64,000 bases of DNA from Colwellia sp. RSH04 (GTDB lineage: Bacteria; Pseudomonadota; Gammaproteobacteria; Enterobacterales; Alteromonadaceae), in contig NZ_QXIO01000001.1 of NCBI RefSeq assembly GCF_003545765.1, positions 248,001 through 312,000 of the forward strand. Reading direction: 5' to 3'. The notes beneath the pieces are model-generated. The model worked only from the letters and a program-made list of their open reading frames with translations. It was not told the DNA's origin and ran no database searches. The position numbers were made by a program, and so were the translations under genes. Position 1 is the stretch's first letter. Every line of letters starts with the position of its first letter. Positions 34,322 to 44,438 of this stretch are shown here, one piece after another.

Positions 34322-34990
34322 TCAAGCACAATGGGATTTAATAAAGACTTTTACTGCTATATTGATTTGTTCTTTTATCTCTTCATCAGATGCTTGTTTT
34401 TGAGGTAGTAAAAGTAAGTTTGTGTATAACGGGCCTTTGGCCATCTCTAATAAAAAACGTGCGGCAAAGTGACAATCATCAATAACCAATATTCGTTTTT
34501 CATTAAGTTCTATTAAGTAGTCTTCTAAAGGTTTTACCCCCATTATCGGACCACTTTGGTAGATCATTTCCCCCAGCTCAGGGTGTTTAACTGTTTGCTG
34601 AACAACCAATCTAAATAACGAACGTATTTCAGGTGAGCACATACCTTTAACAAAACGAAAACATACGTCATTTAAACAGTCTGAAGCAGAAAGACTTCTA
34701 TCAATAGCATTTAGGGTTTCTGTTTGAAAATAAACTTGACGCTGAATTACCGCAACGAGCAGCCCCTTTTTATTACCAAATTCATTATAAATTGAGCGTC
34801 TTGAACCACCCGTTTTATTAATAATCATTTGCAATGATGTTTCATCATAGCCATGTTCAAAAAATAACTGCTGGGCTGCATCTAAAATGCGCTCGCCTCT
34901 AGTAGTAAGTACTTTACATGTAGCTACAGTGTCTAATTTTCTGAGATCTTGAGTCATGGCAGTTAGAAATAGTTTACAAACATTTGACAT
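34322..34990 (-). CDS. TetR-family repressor of the adjacent RND pump
   Basis: A 222-residue regulator. The N-terminal helix-turn-helix is clear: GERILDAAQQLFFEHGYDET followed by SLQMIINKTGGSRRSIYNEF. The C-terminal domain would bind drugs or other ligands. It is divergent from the RND genes, and two near-identical palindromes occupy the gap, one touching this gene's ATG at 34990. An ATG at 34957 is a possible alternative start that would leave the operator outside the coding region. It probably represses itself and the pump. Confidence 0.9.
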   Translation of the reverse strand: MSNVCKLFLTAMTQDLRKLDTVATCKVLTTRGERILDAAQQLFFEHGYDETSLQMIINKTGGSRRSIYNEFGNKKGLLVAVIQRQVYFQTETLNAIDRSLSASDCLNDVCFRFVKGMCSPEIRSLFRLVVQQTVKHPELGEMIYQSGPIMGVKPLEDYLIELNEKRILVIDDCHFAARFLLEMAKGPLYTNLLLLPQKQASDEEIKEQINIAVKVFIKSHCA

Positions 34991-35032
34991 TGGTACTACA
35001 TAGTACCAAAATAAAAGGTACTGTATAGTACC
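34990..35032. promoter_or_regulatory. Two TetR operators
   Basis: GGTACT-N4-AGTACC occurs twice, at 34992-35007 and 35017-35032, with centres 25 bp apart. The first is flanked to form TTGGTACTACATAGTACCAA. Both lie between the divergent tetR and RND genes. Confidence 0.8.
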
Positions 35033-35133
35033 AAATATAAAATTACACTCGTTGTTAATACTATTTAATCAAAAGTACTACATTTTTATATGAACTAAGT
35101 ATTGATAACCTATTACCTATTCAAGGAATATTT

Positions 35134-36234
35134 ATGCGTTTGATTATTGTGTCGCTTCTTGCCACTTTTCTTCTCGCTTGTAATGAACCTAAGCAAAGTT
35201 CATCAGCAGTCGTACGCCCTATTATGTGGACAACGGTGACTAGCTCAACGTTAGATCAGGTACGAACGTTATCAGGCATTGTTGCACCAGTAGAAGCAAC
35301 GAAATTAAGCTTTGAAGTGAATGGGAAAATTGAGCGCATTAATGTGCATTTAGGTGATGAAGTCATTAAAGGTCAAGCACTTGCACAGTTAAATCAACGC
35401 AACTTAAAATTAGGCTTACAATCTGCACAAGCTCATTATCAACAAGCCAAAGCAAGCTTTTCTGATGCCAGAAATAGTTTTCTTCGCTATGAAAAACTAA
35501 TTGAACAAGGTGTTGTATCTCAATCTGGTTTTGATAATGCAAAAGCAAACTTCGATGCCAGTAAAAGCGCTGTTGATGTTGCTAAAGCGCAAGTAGATAT
35601 CGCAGCAAAAAATTTAGAAGACAGTACTCTAGTTGCTCCGTATAACGGCATAATAACCAAGCAATTATTTGAGCCTTCACAGCAAGTTTCTGCTGGTCAA
35701 TCGGTATTTGAAATTGAAGGAAAACATGGCTTAGAAGTTAATGTGATGGTACCTGAAACATTAATTAGAGAGTTAACACGAGACACTTCCCTCGCTATTA
35801 GCTTCCCAGTAATTCCTACATTAGCGATGGAAGGAAAGATAACAGAAATAGGCACTCGTGCTGAATCAGCAAATGCCTTCCCTGTTACCGTAGTATTACA
35901 ATCAGATAGTCCATTATTACGTGCAGGCATGACAGCAGAAGTTGAATTTTCTTTTCAAGGTGTAGGTCGCACAGGTTATACAGGTAAAGTAATGCGTATA
36001 CCCGTTACAGCATTAAGAGCAGGTATTAATCAGAAGACATTTGTTTTCGTTTATGATTCAGCAAAACAAATCGTCACAAAAACAGAAATACAAACAGAAA
36101 ACGTTTTAGAAAATGAAGTGTACGTTTCAGCAGGTCTAAGTGAAGGCGATATCATTGCCACCGCAGGTGTAGCATTTTTAAGAAATGGGCAAAGCGTTAC
36201 TTTACTCGATACAAAAACACAGCGATTTAATTAA
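35134..36234 (+). CDS. RND efflux periplasmic adaptor (membrane-fusion lipoprotein)
   Basis: A 366-residue adaptor linking an inner-membrane RND pump to an outer-membrane channel. The lipobox ATFLLAC puts the mature N-terminus at Cys16. A lipoyl/barrel-sandwich half (ATKLSFEVNGKIERINVHLG), a helical hairpin (about 90-150) and a second lipoyl half (STLVAPYNGIITKQ) are visible, followed by beta-barrel and membrane-proximal domains. It is followed at 18 bp by the permease. No outer-membrane channel gene is present; a TolC elsewhere must serve. Confidence 0.93.
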   Translation: MRLIIVSLLATFLLACNEPKQSSSAVVRPIMWTTVTSSTLDQVRTLSGIVAPVEATKLSFEVNGKIERINVHLGDEVIKGQALAQLNQRNLKLGLQSAQAHYQQAKASFSDARNSFLRYEKLIEQGVVSQSGFDNAKANFDASKSAVDVAKAQVDIAAKNLEDSTLVAPYNGIITKQLFEPSQQVSAGQSVFEIEGKHGLEVNVMVPETLIRELTRDTSLAISFPVIPTLAMEGKITEIGTRAESANAFPVTVVLQSDSPLLRAGMTAEVEFSFQGVGRTGYTGKVMRIPVTALRAGINQKTFVFVYDSAKQIVTKTEIQTENVLENEVYVSAGLSEGDIIATAGVAFLRNGQSVTLLDTKTQRFN

Positions 36235-36252
36235 GTTAAAGGAATAAATACT

Positions 36253-39200
36253 ATGAACTTAACAAAAACCGCTTATACCTACCGTAAATCAGTCTTTTTA
36301 ATTCTTACTATTTTATTACTTAATGGTGTCTTTGCTTACTTTACCTTACCTGCACAAGAAGACCCAACAATAACCATTCGAGAAGCAATTGTTAGTACTT
36401 CATTTCCAGGCATGGCTCCTGATAGAGTTGAGCAACTGATCACCAAAAAAATTGAAGAAGAAATTCGAAAAGTTCCTGAAGTAAAAGAAATAAAATCAAC
36501 GTCATCTACTGGGTTGTCTATTTTACATGTCAAAATTTATGATCGTTATTTTAGTCTCGATGATATTTGGCAAGATGTGCGTAACAAAGCCAACGCTGCT
36601 CACTTAAAAATGCCTTCAGGTACAAGACCTCCTTTTGTAAATGATGAATTTGGTGATGTATCAGTTATTACCCTTGCACTAACTGCTGATGGCTTTGATT
36701 TGGGTGAGATGTACGATATTGCTCAACATATTAGAGATACGCTGTATAACGTTGACGGCACCAAGAAAATAGAGATTTTAGGCCAAAAACAAGAGCGAAT
36801 TTATTTAGAAGTATCGAATGCTAAGTTATCGCAGCTAGGTATTTCCCCTCATACATTAATCAACGAGTTGCAAAGTCAAAATATTATTCGCTCTGGCGGA
36901 CAAATAGATACTGGTCAAGCAAGTTTTATTGTAGAGCCATCGGGTAATTTTAACAGTACCGATGAAATCGCAAATACATATATTAATATCCCTAATTCTG
37001 AAGATTTTATCGCCTTAAAAGATATTGTCAGTATTAAGCGTGACTTTATCGATCCACCAGACAAATTGGCATACTTTAACGGTAAACCAGCAATATTTTT
37101 TGCTATTTCAATGCTTGAGAATTACAACATTCTTGAGTTTGCCCCTAGGATGGATACTAAACTTGCCAATATTGAAGCTACATTGCCGATAGGTTACACC
37201 ATAAATACTGCTACCTATCAAGCCGACCAAGTTGCAGCAACAATAGAAAATGTTTCTTTTAGTGTTTTACAGACATTGTCAATTGTATTAGTGGTTGTCA
37301 TTTTATTTCTTGGTTTGAGAACAGGGCTGATTGTTGGCGCTATTGTCCCTTTTGTTATGCTCATTACATTAACCGTAATGCAATTTGCTGATATGAAACT
37401 TGAACGAATGAGCCTAGCAACATTGATTATTTCGCTAGGTTTATTGGTTGATAATGGCATTGTTATTGCCGAAGATTTTAAGCGCAGATTAGAAGAAGGA
37501 GCAGATCGCTTTAACGCGATGACTCAAGGTAGTGGTGAGTTAGCGATTCCGCTATTAACCTCCTCAGCGACAACTATTCTTGTATTTTTGCCTTTAATGC
37601 TGGCAGAACATGTTGCGGGCGAGTTTACTCGTTCTATCTCGCTGGTAATATTAATAACCTTGTTAACAAGTTGGGTGCTCGCTCTTTGTGTAACACCTAT
37701 ATTATGTTACTACTTTATTAAAGTTCCAGCACAAAGTAACACTGAAAAAACAGAAGAAGCTCAAGGACTCTTTAAGCGCTCTTATGAGCGTTTTATTCAC
37801 TGGGTGCTTAAACACAAAATGTTATTTATTAGCATCATGATCGCTTTATTTATTGGTTCAGTCTATTCAATGAAATTTGTCGCTAAGCAATTCTTCCCTG
37901 ACTCAGATAGAACCCAAATATTAGTGAATATTGACTTGCCTAATGGCACATCTTCTCGAGAAACCGACAGACAAATGAATGCGATTTTTACGTGGTTGAA
38001 TTCGAAAGAGCAATTTGCATTTATTGAAAGTTACTCAGGGTACGTTGGTTTTAGTGGCCCGAGGTTTGTTTTATCACTTAACCCTGAAGATCCCGCGGCA
38101 AATAAAGGGTTCATTGTGCTCAACGTTAAAGATAACACCGACATTTCAGACACGGTATTAATGCTTGATGAACAAATAGAAAGCACTTTCCCTAATGTCT
38201 CTGCAAGAGTCAAAAAGATGTTCTTAGGCCCTTCAGATTCCAGCACAATTAAAATACAAGTAAAAGGCCCTGATAAAAATGTGATTTATCAAAAAGCCGA
38301 ACAAGTTATGGATTTACTCCATAGCATTCCTAATACGATGGATGTTAGAACTGATTGGGAAAACCTGATCACAAAAATTGATGTTCAAATTGATCAACAC
38401 CGCGCAAAACGCGCAGGATTAAGTTCCGCTGATATAGCGCAAGCACTTGAAACCTATTTTTCTGGCACTCAAATTACTGAATACCGTGAAGGTGATGAAA
38501 TAATTCCTGTTGTACTTAGAGCTCCGCAAAGTGAAAGACAAAGCCTTGACCGTTTAAGAACATTAAATATTTACTCAAGTAAAACGGGTAAAACGGTGCC
38601 TTTATTTCAAGTAGCTAAATTAGCACCGTATCATCAATTTTCAATGATACAGCATGAAGATTTATTCAGGACAATAAGTATTCAAGCAAGAAATACAGAC
38701 ATGGCTGCCGAAGACTTAAAGCTACTTATTGATGACAAAATTGAAGCATTAAAACTGGATTTACCTGTCAATCATACTATTGAATATGATGGCGTAATAA
38801 AAGAGTCGTTAGCGGCACAAAAAGCATTAAGTGCAAACATGCCTATTGTACTTGGTTTGATTATTATTATTTTAGTTGCCCAATTCAATTCTTTTAGAAA
38901 GGCTGCCGTTATCAGTTTAACTATTCCACTCTCCTTTATTGGTGCGGTTATTGGTTTATTAGTTATGCAAGCTCCTTTTGGTTTTATGGTTACGCTTGGT
39001 TTATATAGCCTTGCTGGCATAATTATTAATAATGCCATTGTTTTAATAGACAGAATAAAAATTGAAACTGATAGTGGTAACACCGAATACCAAGCAGTTA
39101 TCACTGCCTGTTTAACGCGTTTAAGGCCCATAACCATGGGAACAATCACTACTGTTATGGGGTTATTACCGTTAATTATCAGTAAAGATCCTCTGTTTTA

Positions 39201-39306
39201 TGGTATGGCGAATGTCATTGCTTTTGGCTTAGCAATTGGCACAATATTAACCCTTGCTGTGGTACCAGTGCTTTATTGTTGGTTTTATAAAATATCTCGT
39301 TATTAG
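36253..39306 (+). CDS. RND efflux permease (HAE1-like)
   Basis: A 1017-residue, twelve-helix proton-driven exporter of the AcrB/VmeF type. The first helix (about 12-30) precedes the porter segment QEDPTITIREAIVSTSFPGM. The proton-relay motif LGLLVDNGIVIAEDFKRR lies in helix 4. GTSSRETDRQ starts the second porter half, and the C-terminal helices include LAGIIINNAIVLIDRIK. Substrates are probably hydrophobic compounds rather than metals, judged from the relay signature. It is in an operon with the adaptor under the TetR repressor, and is followed by a hairpin terminator. Confidence 0.94.
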   Translation: MNLTKTAYTYRKSVFLILTILLLNGVFAYFTLPAQEDPTITIREAIVSTSFPGMAPDRVEQLITKKIEEEIRKVPEVKEIKSTSSTGLSILHVKIYDRYFSLDDIWQDVRNKANAAHLKMPSGTRPPFVNDEFGDVSVITLALTADGFDLGEMYDIAQHIRDTLYNVDGTKKIEILGQKQERIYLEVSNAKLSQLGISPHTLINELQSQNIIRSGGQIDTGQASFIVEPSGNFNSTDEIANTYINIPNSEDFIALKDIVSIKRDFIDPPDKLAYFNGKPAIFFAISMLENYNILEFAPRMDTKLANIEATLPIGYTINTATYQADQVAATIENVSFSVLQTLSIVLVVVILFLGLRTGLIVGAIVPFVMLITLTVMQFADMKLERMSLATLIISLGLLVDNGIVIAEDFKRRLEEGADRFNAMTQGSGELAIPLLTSSATTILVFLPLMLAEHVAGEFTRSISLVILITLLTSWVLALCVTPILCYYFIKVPAQSNTEKTEEAQGLFKRSYERFIHWVLKHKMLFISIMIALFIGSVYSMKFVAKQFFPDSDRTQILVNIDLPNGTSSRETDRQMNAIFTWLNSKEQFAFIESYSGYVGFSGPRFVLSLNPEDPAANKGFIVLNVKDNTDISDTVLMLDEQIESTFPNVSARVKKMFLGPSDSSTIKIQVKGPDKNVIYQKAEQVMDLLHSIPNTMDVRTDWENLITKIDVQIDQHRAKRAGLSSADIAQALETYFSGTQITEYREGDEIIPVVLRAPQSERQSLDRLRTLNIYSSKTGKTVPLFQVAKLAPYHQFSMIQHEDLFRTISIQARNTDMAAEDLKLLIDDKIEALKLDLPVNHTIEYDGVIKESLAAQKALSANMPIVLGLIIIILVAQFNSFRKAAVISLTIPLSFIGAVIGLLVMQAPFGFMVTLGLYSLAGIIINNAIVLIDRIKIETDSGNTEYQAVITACLTRLRPITMGTITTVMGLLPLIISKDPLFYGMANVIAFGLAIGTILTLAVVPVLYCWFYKISRY

Positions 39307-39335
39307 TCATCATTAGCGTATACCATCTCACTTTT

Positions 39336-39368
39336 AAAGCCATTTGCCTTACGGGTAAATGGCTTTTT
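39336..39368 (+). terminator. Terminator after the RND operon
   Basis: AAAGCCATTT (39336-39345) pairs with AAATGGCTTT (39357-39366) and is followed by TT. The rest of the 39307-39656 gap before the RDD gene shows nothing further. Confidence 0.85.
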
Positions 39369-39656
39369 CCTGAAAGATAAACCAATAGAAATAACAAGTT
39401 ACCGAGTTCAGCGTTGATAGGCGAGCTTAGAGCAAGCAAAAATGAATTATACAGTATTGTTCTGTATATCTTTCATTTTGAGTCTTCATCGGGTTGCTAA
39501 TAAGCTAGCGAAGGTGAAGATTCATTAATACACTTAGTACAAATTGCATTTACAGTGATACTCAAAAGAATGTATTTTTGCTAAACTCTTGCCATCACTT
39601 ATAGATAAAATGTTAAGACGCATTTATCACAACTAATACTAAGTAAACTCTTAATT

Positions 39657-40157
39657 ATGAATCACTTTGATTTTACCTCTTTTCCTCGTGCTGGTTTTCG
39701 ACGCCGTTTTGGCTCATGGGTGTATGACGTACTTATCGCAATTGCAGTCTATATGGTCGCAGGTGCTATGGGCTTTTTGTTAATGTATATAGGACTGTAT
39801 TTTGGGCTATTCGATATGCAAGGCTATGATCACTTCTCAGATACTATCATGCATACTTTTTGGTTGAAGTGGTCAAATGAACTTTGGAAGGCTGCTTGGG
39901 TTAGTTATTTCTTTATTTATTTTTGGGCGAAAAGTGGTCAAACATTGGGTATGAAAGCTTGGCGATTGCGCCTGCAAAACACTGACGGCTCTTTAATTAG
40001 TAAAACGACAGGATTAAAGCGACTTATTCCAACGCTACTAGGGTTAGGTAATATCGCTGTAATATTTGATCGTAAAAACAAATTAAGTTTACAAGACCGC
40101 TTAACTGGTACAGAAGTGGTAACACTGTCGTTAGAAGCCAATCGCGGTAGACTTTAA
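39657..40157 (+). CDS. RDD-family membrane protein
   Basis: A 166-residue inner-membrane protein with three to four hydrophobic segments. The RDD signature appears as RAGFRRRFGSWVYDVLIAIA, and the second conserved block as SGQTLGMKAWRLRLQNTDG. The family's function is not settled; some members exchange sodium and protons. It commonly lies next to lptFG in Alteromonadales. It converges with lptG across two hairpins. Confidence 0.9.
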   Translation: MNHFDFTSFPRAGFRRRFGSWVYDVLIAIAVYMVAGAMGFLLMYIGLYFGLFDMQGYDHFSDTIMHTFWLKWSNELWKAAWVSYFFIYFWAKSGQTLGMKAWRLRLQNTDGSLISKTTGLKRLIPTLLGLGNIAVIFDRKNKLSLQDRLTGTEVVTLSLEANRGRL

Positions 40158-40179
40158 GAACTAATCCCGCTCAATAAAA

Positions 40180-40210
40180 AACCACTGCAAGATTTTACAT
40201 TGCAGTGGTT
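40180..40210. terminator. Hairpin terminator between RDD gene and lptG
   Basis: AACCACTGCAA (40180-40190) pairs perfectly with TTGCAGTGGTT (40200-40210) around a 9-nt loop, with an A run before it, suited to both directions. Confidence 0.8.
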
Positions 40211-40219
40211 CATTCTATT

Positions 40220-40257
40220 AGCTATTTTGTTGTTGAGTCATCAACAACAAAATAGCT
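40220..40257. repeat. Perfect 17-bp inverted repeat right after lptG
   Basis: AGCTATTTTGTTGTTGA (40220-40236) pairs with its exact complement at 40241-40257 around GTCA. The stem ends 3 bp from the lptG stop codon. It has no T run, so it may be an RNA-stability element rather than a terminator. Confidence 0.8.
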
Positions 40258-40260
40258 CTG

Positions 40261-41328
40261 TTAACTGACTTTTTTATTCATAAAGTACCACGCTGTACTT
40301 ATAAATATCAGGCTTGGCATCACTGCACCGATAACAGGAGGAATTTGATAGACCAAACTGATAGAGCCTAACACCTCATTACAAATAAAGAACAATATCC
40401 CTGTAAAAACTCCCATCATAATACGTGCGCCCATTGATACTGAACGCAATGGACCAAAGATAAAACTTAATGCAACAAGTAGCATAACGGCTACTGTTAA
40501 TGGCTGCATAAGCTTACGCCAAAAGGCAAGTTGATAGCGACTTGGATCTTGTTCATTCGCCTCTAGGTAATCTAAATAATCTATTAACCCTCTTACCGAT
40601 AATGACTCAGGTGTAACGGTAACAACTCCAAGTTTTTTCGGCGTTAATGAAGACTGCCACACCTGCTGCTCAAAATTGGCTGTAGTTATTTGTTCACCGC
40701 TAAGGTTTGTTTCCACCACATCATTGAGTAACCACTGCTCACCTTGATAAAAAGCATTTTGTGCAGATATCCAACTTTCAAGTTTAAGTTGCTCATTGAA
40801 GCGATATATTTGAACTTTCTTTAATTGCCCTTTTTCTAACACTTCTCCAATGTTGACAAAGTAATCACCATCTTTAGCCCAAACCCCATTTTTTGCTGAA
40901 ATTAAACTACCACCTGATATTGCTTGTGCTCTTATCTCTCTTGCCTTTGCTTCTCCACTAGGTGCTAACCATTCACCAACAGCCATACTAACCACAATTA
41001 ACAAAATTGCTGTTTTCATTACTGATTTAATAATATCTAAACGAGACAACCCGGCAGCTTGCATAACAACAAGCTCACTATTGCTAGCTAACATGCCGAT
41101 TCCAATTAACCCACCTATTAATGCTGCCATAGGGAAAAACACTTCAACATCACGCGGAATAGCATACAAAACATATAAGGCAGCATGCGATAAATCATAA
41201 TTACCACGACCTACGGCGCGCATTTGTTCAACAAATTTAATAATTCCGCTAACACTGACAAAAACAGCAAGGGTTAAAAAGGTTGTAGATGCGATAACTT
41301 TGCCAATGTAAAGATCTAAAATTTTCAT
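40261..41328 (-). CDS. lptG: LPS export permease LptG
   Basis: A 355-residue inner-membrane subunit of the LptB2FGC complex that extracts lipopolysaccharide and sends it along the Lpt bridge. The opening MKILDLYIGKVIASTTFLTL is standard. Six helices flank a periplasmic beta-jellyroll (about 130-270), with the conserved LSVRGLIDYLDYLEANEQDP before the C-terminal three helices. Its start overlaps the lptF stop by 4 bases. Confidence 0.96.
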   Translation of the reverse strand: MKILDLYIGKVIASTTFLTLAVFVSVSGIIKFVEQMRAVGRGNYDLSHAALYVLYAIPRDVEVFFPMAALIGGLIGIGMLASNSELVVMQAAGLSRLDIIKSVMKTAILLIVVSMAVGEWLAPSGEAKAREIRAQAISGGSLISAKNGVWAKDGDYFVNIGEVLEKGQLKKVQIYRFNEQLKLESWISAQNAFYQGEQWLLNDVVETNLSGEQITTANFEQQVWQSSLTPKKLGVVTVTPESLSVRGLIDYLDYLEANEQDPSRYQLAFWRKLMQPLTVAVMLLVALSFIFGPLRSVSMGARIMMGVFTGILFFICNEVLGSISLVYQIPPVIGAVMPSLIFISTAWYFMNKKVS

Positions 41329-42494
41329 TCAGACTCCTTACCTTTGCTTGAAGGCAGAGCAGTTCTTCGTTTAATTTTTGGTAGTTTTGCTTTAATTTTT
41401 CGACCGCTGGTTCGCTCTTTCATCAAGAGGGTGATTCCTAAAAATAATGCACTAATATGTATTGGCCATAATCCAACATAATTGGGTATAGCCTGTTTTT
41501 CTACGCCTGATCGCATTGCTGTTAATAATAAAAAATAAGCCAGAAATAACATCAGAGCAGGCAACATTTTAGCAAATTTTCCCTGTCTCGGATTAACCAC
41601 ACTCAGTGGAACCGCAATAAAAGTTAAAATAATACACGCTAAGGGGAACGCTATCCGCCATTGAATAGTAGCTCGATATTGTGCGTACAAATCAGGCTCT
41701 ACTTTATTGAATAGTTGGCTTGTCGGTAAGGCAGACAATTTACGATATTGGTGTTCAACGGCTTGATCTTTAATTTCAATATAATACTTTTCAAAAGCTA
41801 CCGATTGAAACTCACCATTTTTAGCATCACTATGGTATCGAGTACCATCACCTAGCACTAAACGTTGCGCCCCTTTCTCATCCTCAAATACTTGCCCTTT
41901 ATCCGCATAGACTAAACTTGAATTGATAATATGTTCATCAGCACTATTTTCATCAGGTAACTGCGCTACAAATACTTTGTTAAAGCTGTTGTCTTGGCGA
42001 CTTTTATCATGGATAAATACTACCGCGTCTTTGTTACCGGTTTGTTGAAATCGTCCTGCAACAAGCGCACTAAGACCAGAATCTGCAGCAAGATCCTCTT
42101 TTACTTGATATTGATATTCAGAAGCCATGGGAGCAAGATATAAGGTAAATAACCCCGTAAAAACAGCCGTAATAAAAGCTAACACTAAAGTAACGCGCAC
42201 TACATACCATTCACTCACGCCACAAGCATGTAGCACCGTCATTTCGCTATCGGCATAAATACGACCATAAGCAAGTAAAATGCCTAAAAATAGACTTAAT
42301 GGCAGCATCATGCCAGCCAAATCAGGTACTTTAAGCGCAATGAAAGTCATGACTAATTGACCCGGTATACTACCCTCTGACGCATCGCCTAATACGCGTA
42401 CAAATTTTTGACTGATAAAGATTGTCATCAAGACAAAAAATACCGCCATTTGTGTTTTAGCAACTTCTTTTAATAAATAACGAAAAATGATCAC
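41325..42494 (-). CDS. lptF: LPS export permease LptF
   Basis: Partner permease of LptG. I place the start at the GTG at 42494, which gives MIIFRYLLKEV, aligned with the N-terminus of E. coli LptF; the frame also extends to an ATG at 42539, which would add 15 unusual residues. About 389 residues; six helices around a jellyroll, with the coupling-helix segment SEMTVLHACGVSEW near residue 75. Translationally coupled to lptG and divergent from pepA, the standard gammaproteobacterial layout. Confidence 0.94.
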   Translation of the reverse strand: MIIFRYLLKEVAKTQMAVFFVLMTIFISQKFVRVLGDASEGSIPGQLVMTFIALKVPDLAGMMLPLSLFLGILLAYGRIYADSEMTVLHACGVSEWYVVRVTLVLAFITAVFTGLFTLYLAPMASEYQYQVKEDLAADSGLSALVAGRFQQTGNKDAVVFIHDKSRQDNSFNKVFVAQLPDENSADEHIINSSLVYADKGQVFEDEKGAQRLVLGDGTRYHSDAKNGEFQSVAFEKYYIEIKDQAVEHQYRKLSALPTSQLFNKVEPDLYAQYRATIQWRIAFPLACIILTFIAVPLSVVNPRQGKFAKMLPALMLFLAYFLLLTAMRSGVEKQAIPNYVGLWPIHISALFLGITLLMKERTSGRKIKAKLPKIKRRTALPSSKGKESE

Positions 42495-42846
42495 AAAAAG
42501 ATCCCGTAAAAACTTAGTTTTTTTCTGACATATCGACAATTTTTAAGTAAACTTGTCGTTTTTGTAAGTAAACTATATAGTCACTAACTAAGTACTATTG
42601 ATAAATGCGGCTATAATTATAGCCCTGAGCGATATCAATTTAATAGTCAACAGTGCTATTTTTTACTTATTTTAGCAAGTTAAAGCAAATTAATTTGTCA
42701 TAAATTGATGTTCATTGCCTAAAGTAATCGATATTGCGCAATGTTCTAACAAGTAAGCAGCGAGACAATATAGTAGTTTAGCCTAGCGTAAAAAGGCCTC
42801 GCTCGCTGTTTTATTAAAAACAAATAACTATGTAAAAGGAAAGCCC
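42495..42846. promoter_or_regulatory. Divergent promoter region lptF / pepA
   Basis: A 350-bp AT-rich gap carrying promoters for lptFG (minus) and pepA (plus). AAAGGAAAGCCC before the pepA ATG is the ribosome site. I cannot assign promoter boxes with confidence, and see no protein-coding gene. Confidence 0.45.
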
Positions 42847-44355
42847 ATGGAGTTCAGTGTAAAAAGCGGTAGCCCAGAAAAACAACGCAGTGCCTGTATT
42901 GTTGTCGGTGTATTTGAACCTCGCCGCCTAAGTGCCACAGCTGAGCAATTAGATGAAATCAGCGAAGGTTATATCAGCAACCTTTTACGTAAAGGTGATT
43001 TAGAAGGTAAATCAGGCCAAATGTTGTTATTACATCATGTGCCTAACATCTTAAGTGAGCGCGTTTTACTAGTAGGTTGCGGTAAAGAACGTGAACTTGA
43101 TGAACGTCAATACCGTCAAATTATCAACAAAACCATTAACACCTTAAATGAAACAGGTTCAATGGAAGCGGTATGTTTCTTATCAGAACTTCATGTTAAA
43201 GGTCGCGATACTTATTGGAAAGTTCGCCAAGCAGTAGAAGCAACACAAGATGGTTTGTACAGCTTTGATAGCTTAAAAACCCGTAAGGCAGAGCCTCGTC
43301 GCCCACTTCGTAAAATCGTATTTAATGTACCAACACGTCGCGAGTTACCTATTGGTGAACGTGCTATTGCTCATGCATTAGCGATTTCTGAAGGGATTAC
43401 TACCTGTAAAAATGTTGCCAACATGCCACCAAACATTTGCAACCCTGCTTATTTAGCTGAACAAGCCAAAATTCTAGCCGATGATTATGACAACATCAGC
43501 ACAGAAATCATTGGTGAGAAAGAAATGGAAGAGTTAGGTATGGGGTCATACCTTGCTGTTGGCCGTGGCTCAGCAAATGAATCCATGATGAGTATCATTA
43601 AATATGATGGTGCTGGCGATGACAGTAAGCCATTAGTCCTTGTTGGTAAAGGTTTAACCTTTGACAGTGGCGGTATCTCGTTAAAACCAGGCGCAGGCAT
43701 GGATGAAATGAAATACGATATGGGGGGTGCCGCTGGTGTTTTAGGTGCGATGCACTCATTAGCTGAATTGAATTTACCACTTAATGTTATTGGCGTATTG
43801 GCGGGTTGTGAAAACATGCCAAGCAGTAATGCATATCGCCCAGGTGACATTTTAACCACCATGTCTGGCCAAACAGTTGAAGTATTAAATACCGATGCAG
43901 AAGGTCGTCTAGTGTTGTGTGATGCGCTAACGTATGTTGAGCGTTTTGAACCAGAAGCGGTGGTTGATGTGGCAACCTTAACAGGTGCCTGTGTTGTCGC
44001 ACTTGGTGCGCATGCATCAGGTTTACTCAGTAGTCATAACCCATTAGCTCACGAGCTATTAAATGCGTCTGAGCAAAGTGGTGATAGAGCATGGCGTATG
44101 CCATTATGGGACGACTATCAAGAACAGCTTGAAAGCCCGTTTGCTGACTTTACAAACCTTGGTGGTAAAGAAGCAGGTACTATCACAGCGGCTTGTTTCC
44201 TATCTCGTTTCACTAAAAAGTACCATTGGGCACATTTAGATGTGGCTGGTACCGCTTGGCGAAGTGGTGGTAAAAACAAAGGTGCTACAGGTCGCCCTGT
44301 AAGTATGCTTACACAGTTTTTGATGAACAAAAGTGGTGTTGAACAAGGCGAATAG
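42847..44355 (+). CDS. pepA: Leucyl aminopeptidase PepA (M17)
   Basis: A cytosolic hexameric dizinc aminopeptidase of 502 residues, standard length. The C-terminal catalytic domain shows [17 protein letters not shown] (catalytic Lys and metal Asp), the second metal Asp in the YDMGG region, and the family signature [10 protein letters not shown]. The N-terminal alpha/beta domain precedes it. In enterics the protein also acts as a DNA-binding accessory factor. First of the pepA-holC-valS run. Confidence 0.97.
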   Translation: MEFSVKSGSPEKQRSACIVVGVFEPRRLSATAEQLDEISEGYISNLLRKGDLEGKSGQMLLLHHVPNILSERVLLVGCGKERELDERQYRQIINKTINTLNETGSMEAVCFLSELHVKGRDTYWKVRQAVEATQDGLYSFDSLKTRKAEPRRPLRKIVFNVPTRRELPIGERAIAHALAISEGITTCKNVANMPPNICNPAYLAEQAKILADDYDNISTEIIGEKEMEELGMGSYLAVGRGSANESMMSIIKYDGAGDDSKPLVLVGKGLTFDSGGISLKPGAGMDEMKYDMGGAAGVLGAMHSLAELNLPLNVIGVLAGCENMPSSNAYRPGDILTTMSGQTVEVLNTDAEGRLVLCDALTYVERFEPEAVVDVATLTGACVVALGAHASGLLSSHNPLAHELLNASEQSGDRAWRMPLWDDYQEQLESPFADFTNLGGKEAGTITAACFLSRFTKKYHWAHLDVAGTAWRSGGKNKGATGRPVSMLTQFLMNKSGVEQGE

Positions 44356-44375
44356 CCTAGTCGTGCCCAAATAAA

Positions 44376-44397
44376 CAAGGCGGCTTATGCCGCCTTG
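44376..44397 (+). terminator. GC-rich hairpin between pepA and holC
   Basis: CAAGGCGGC pairs with GCCGCCTTG around TTAT. There is no T run of length, so it may attenuate rather than stop transcription into holC and valS. Confidence 0.6.
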
Positions 44398-44438
44398 ATG
44401 AGTTTTACGCAAAACAAATAATTAGGTACAGCAAATAA

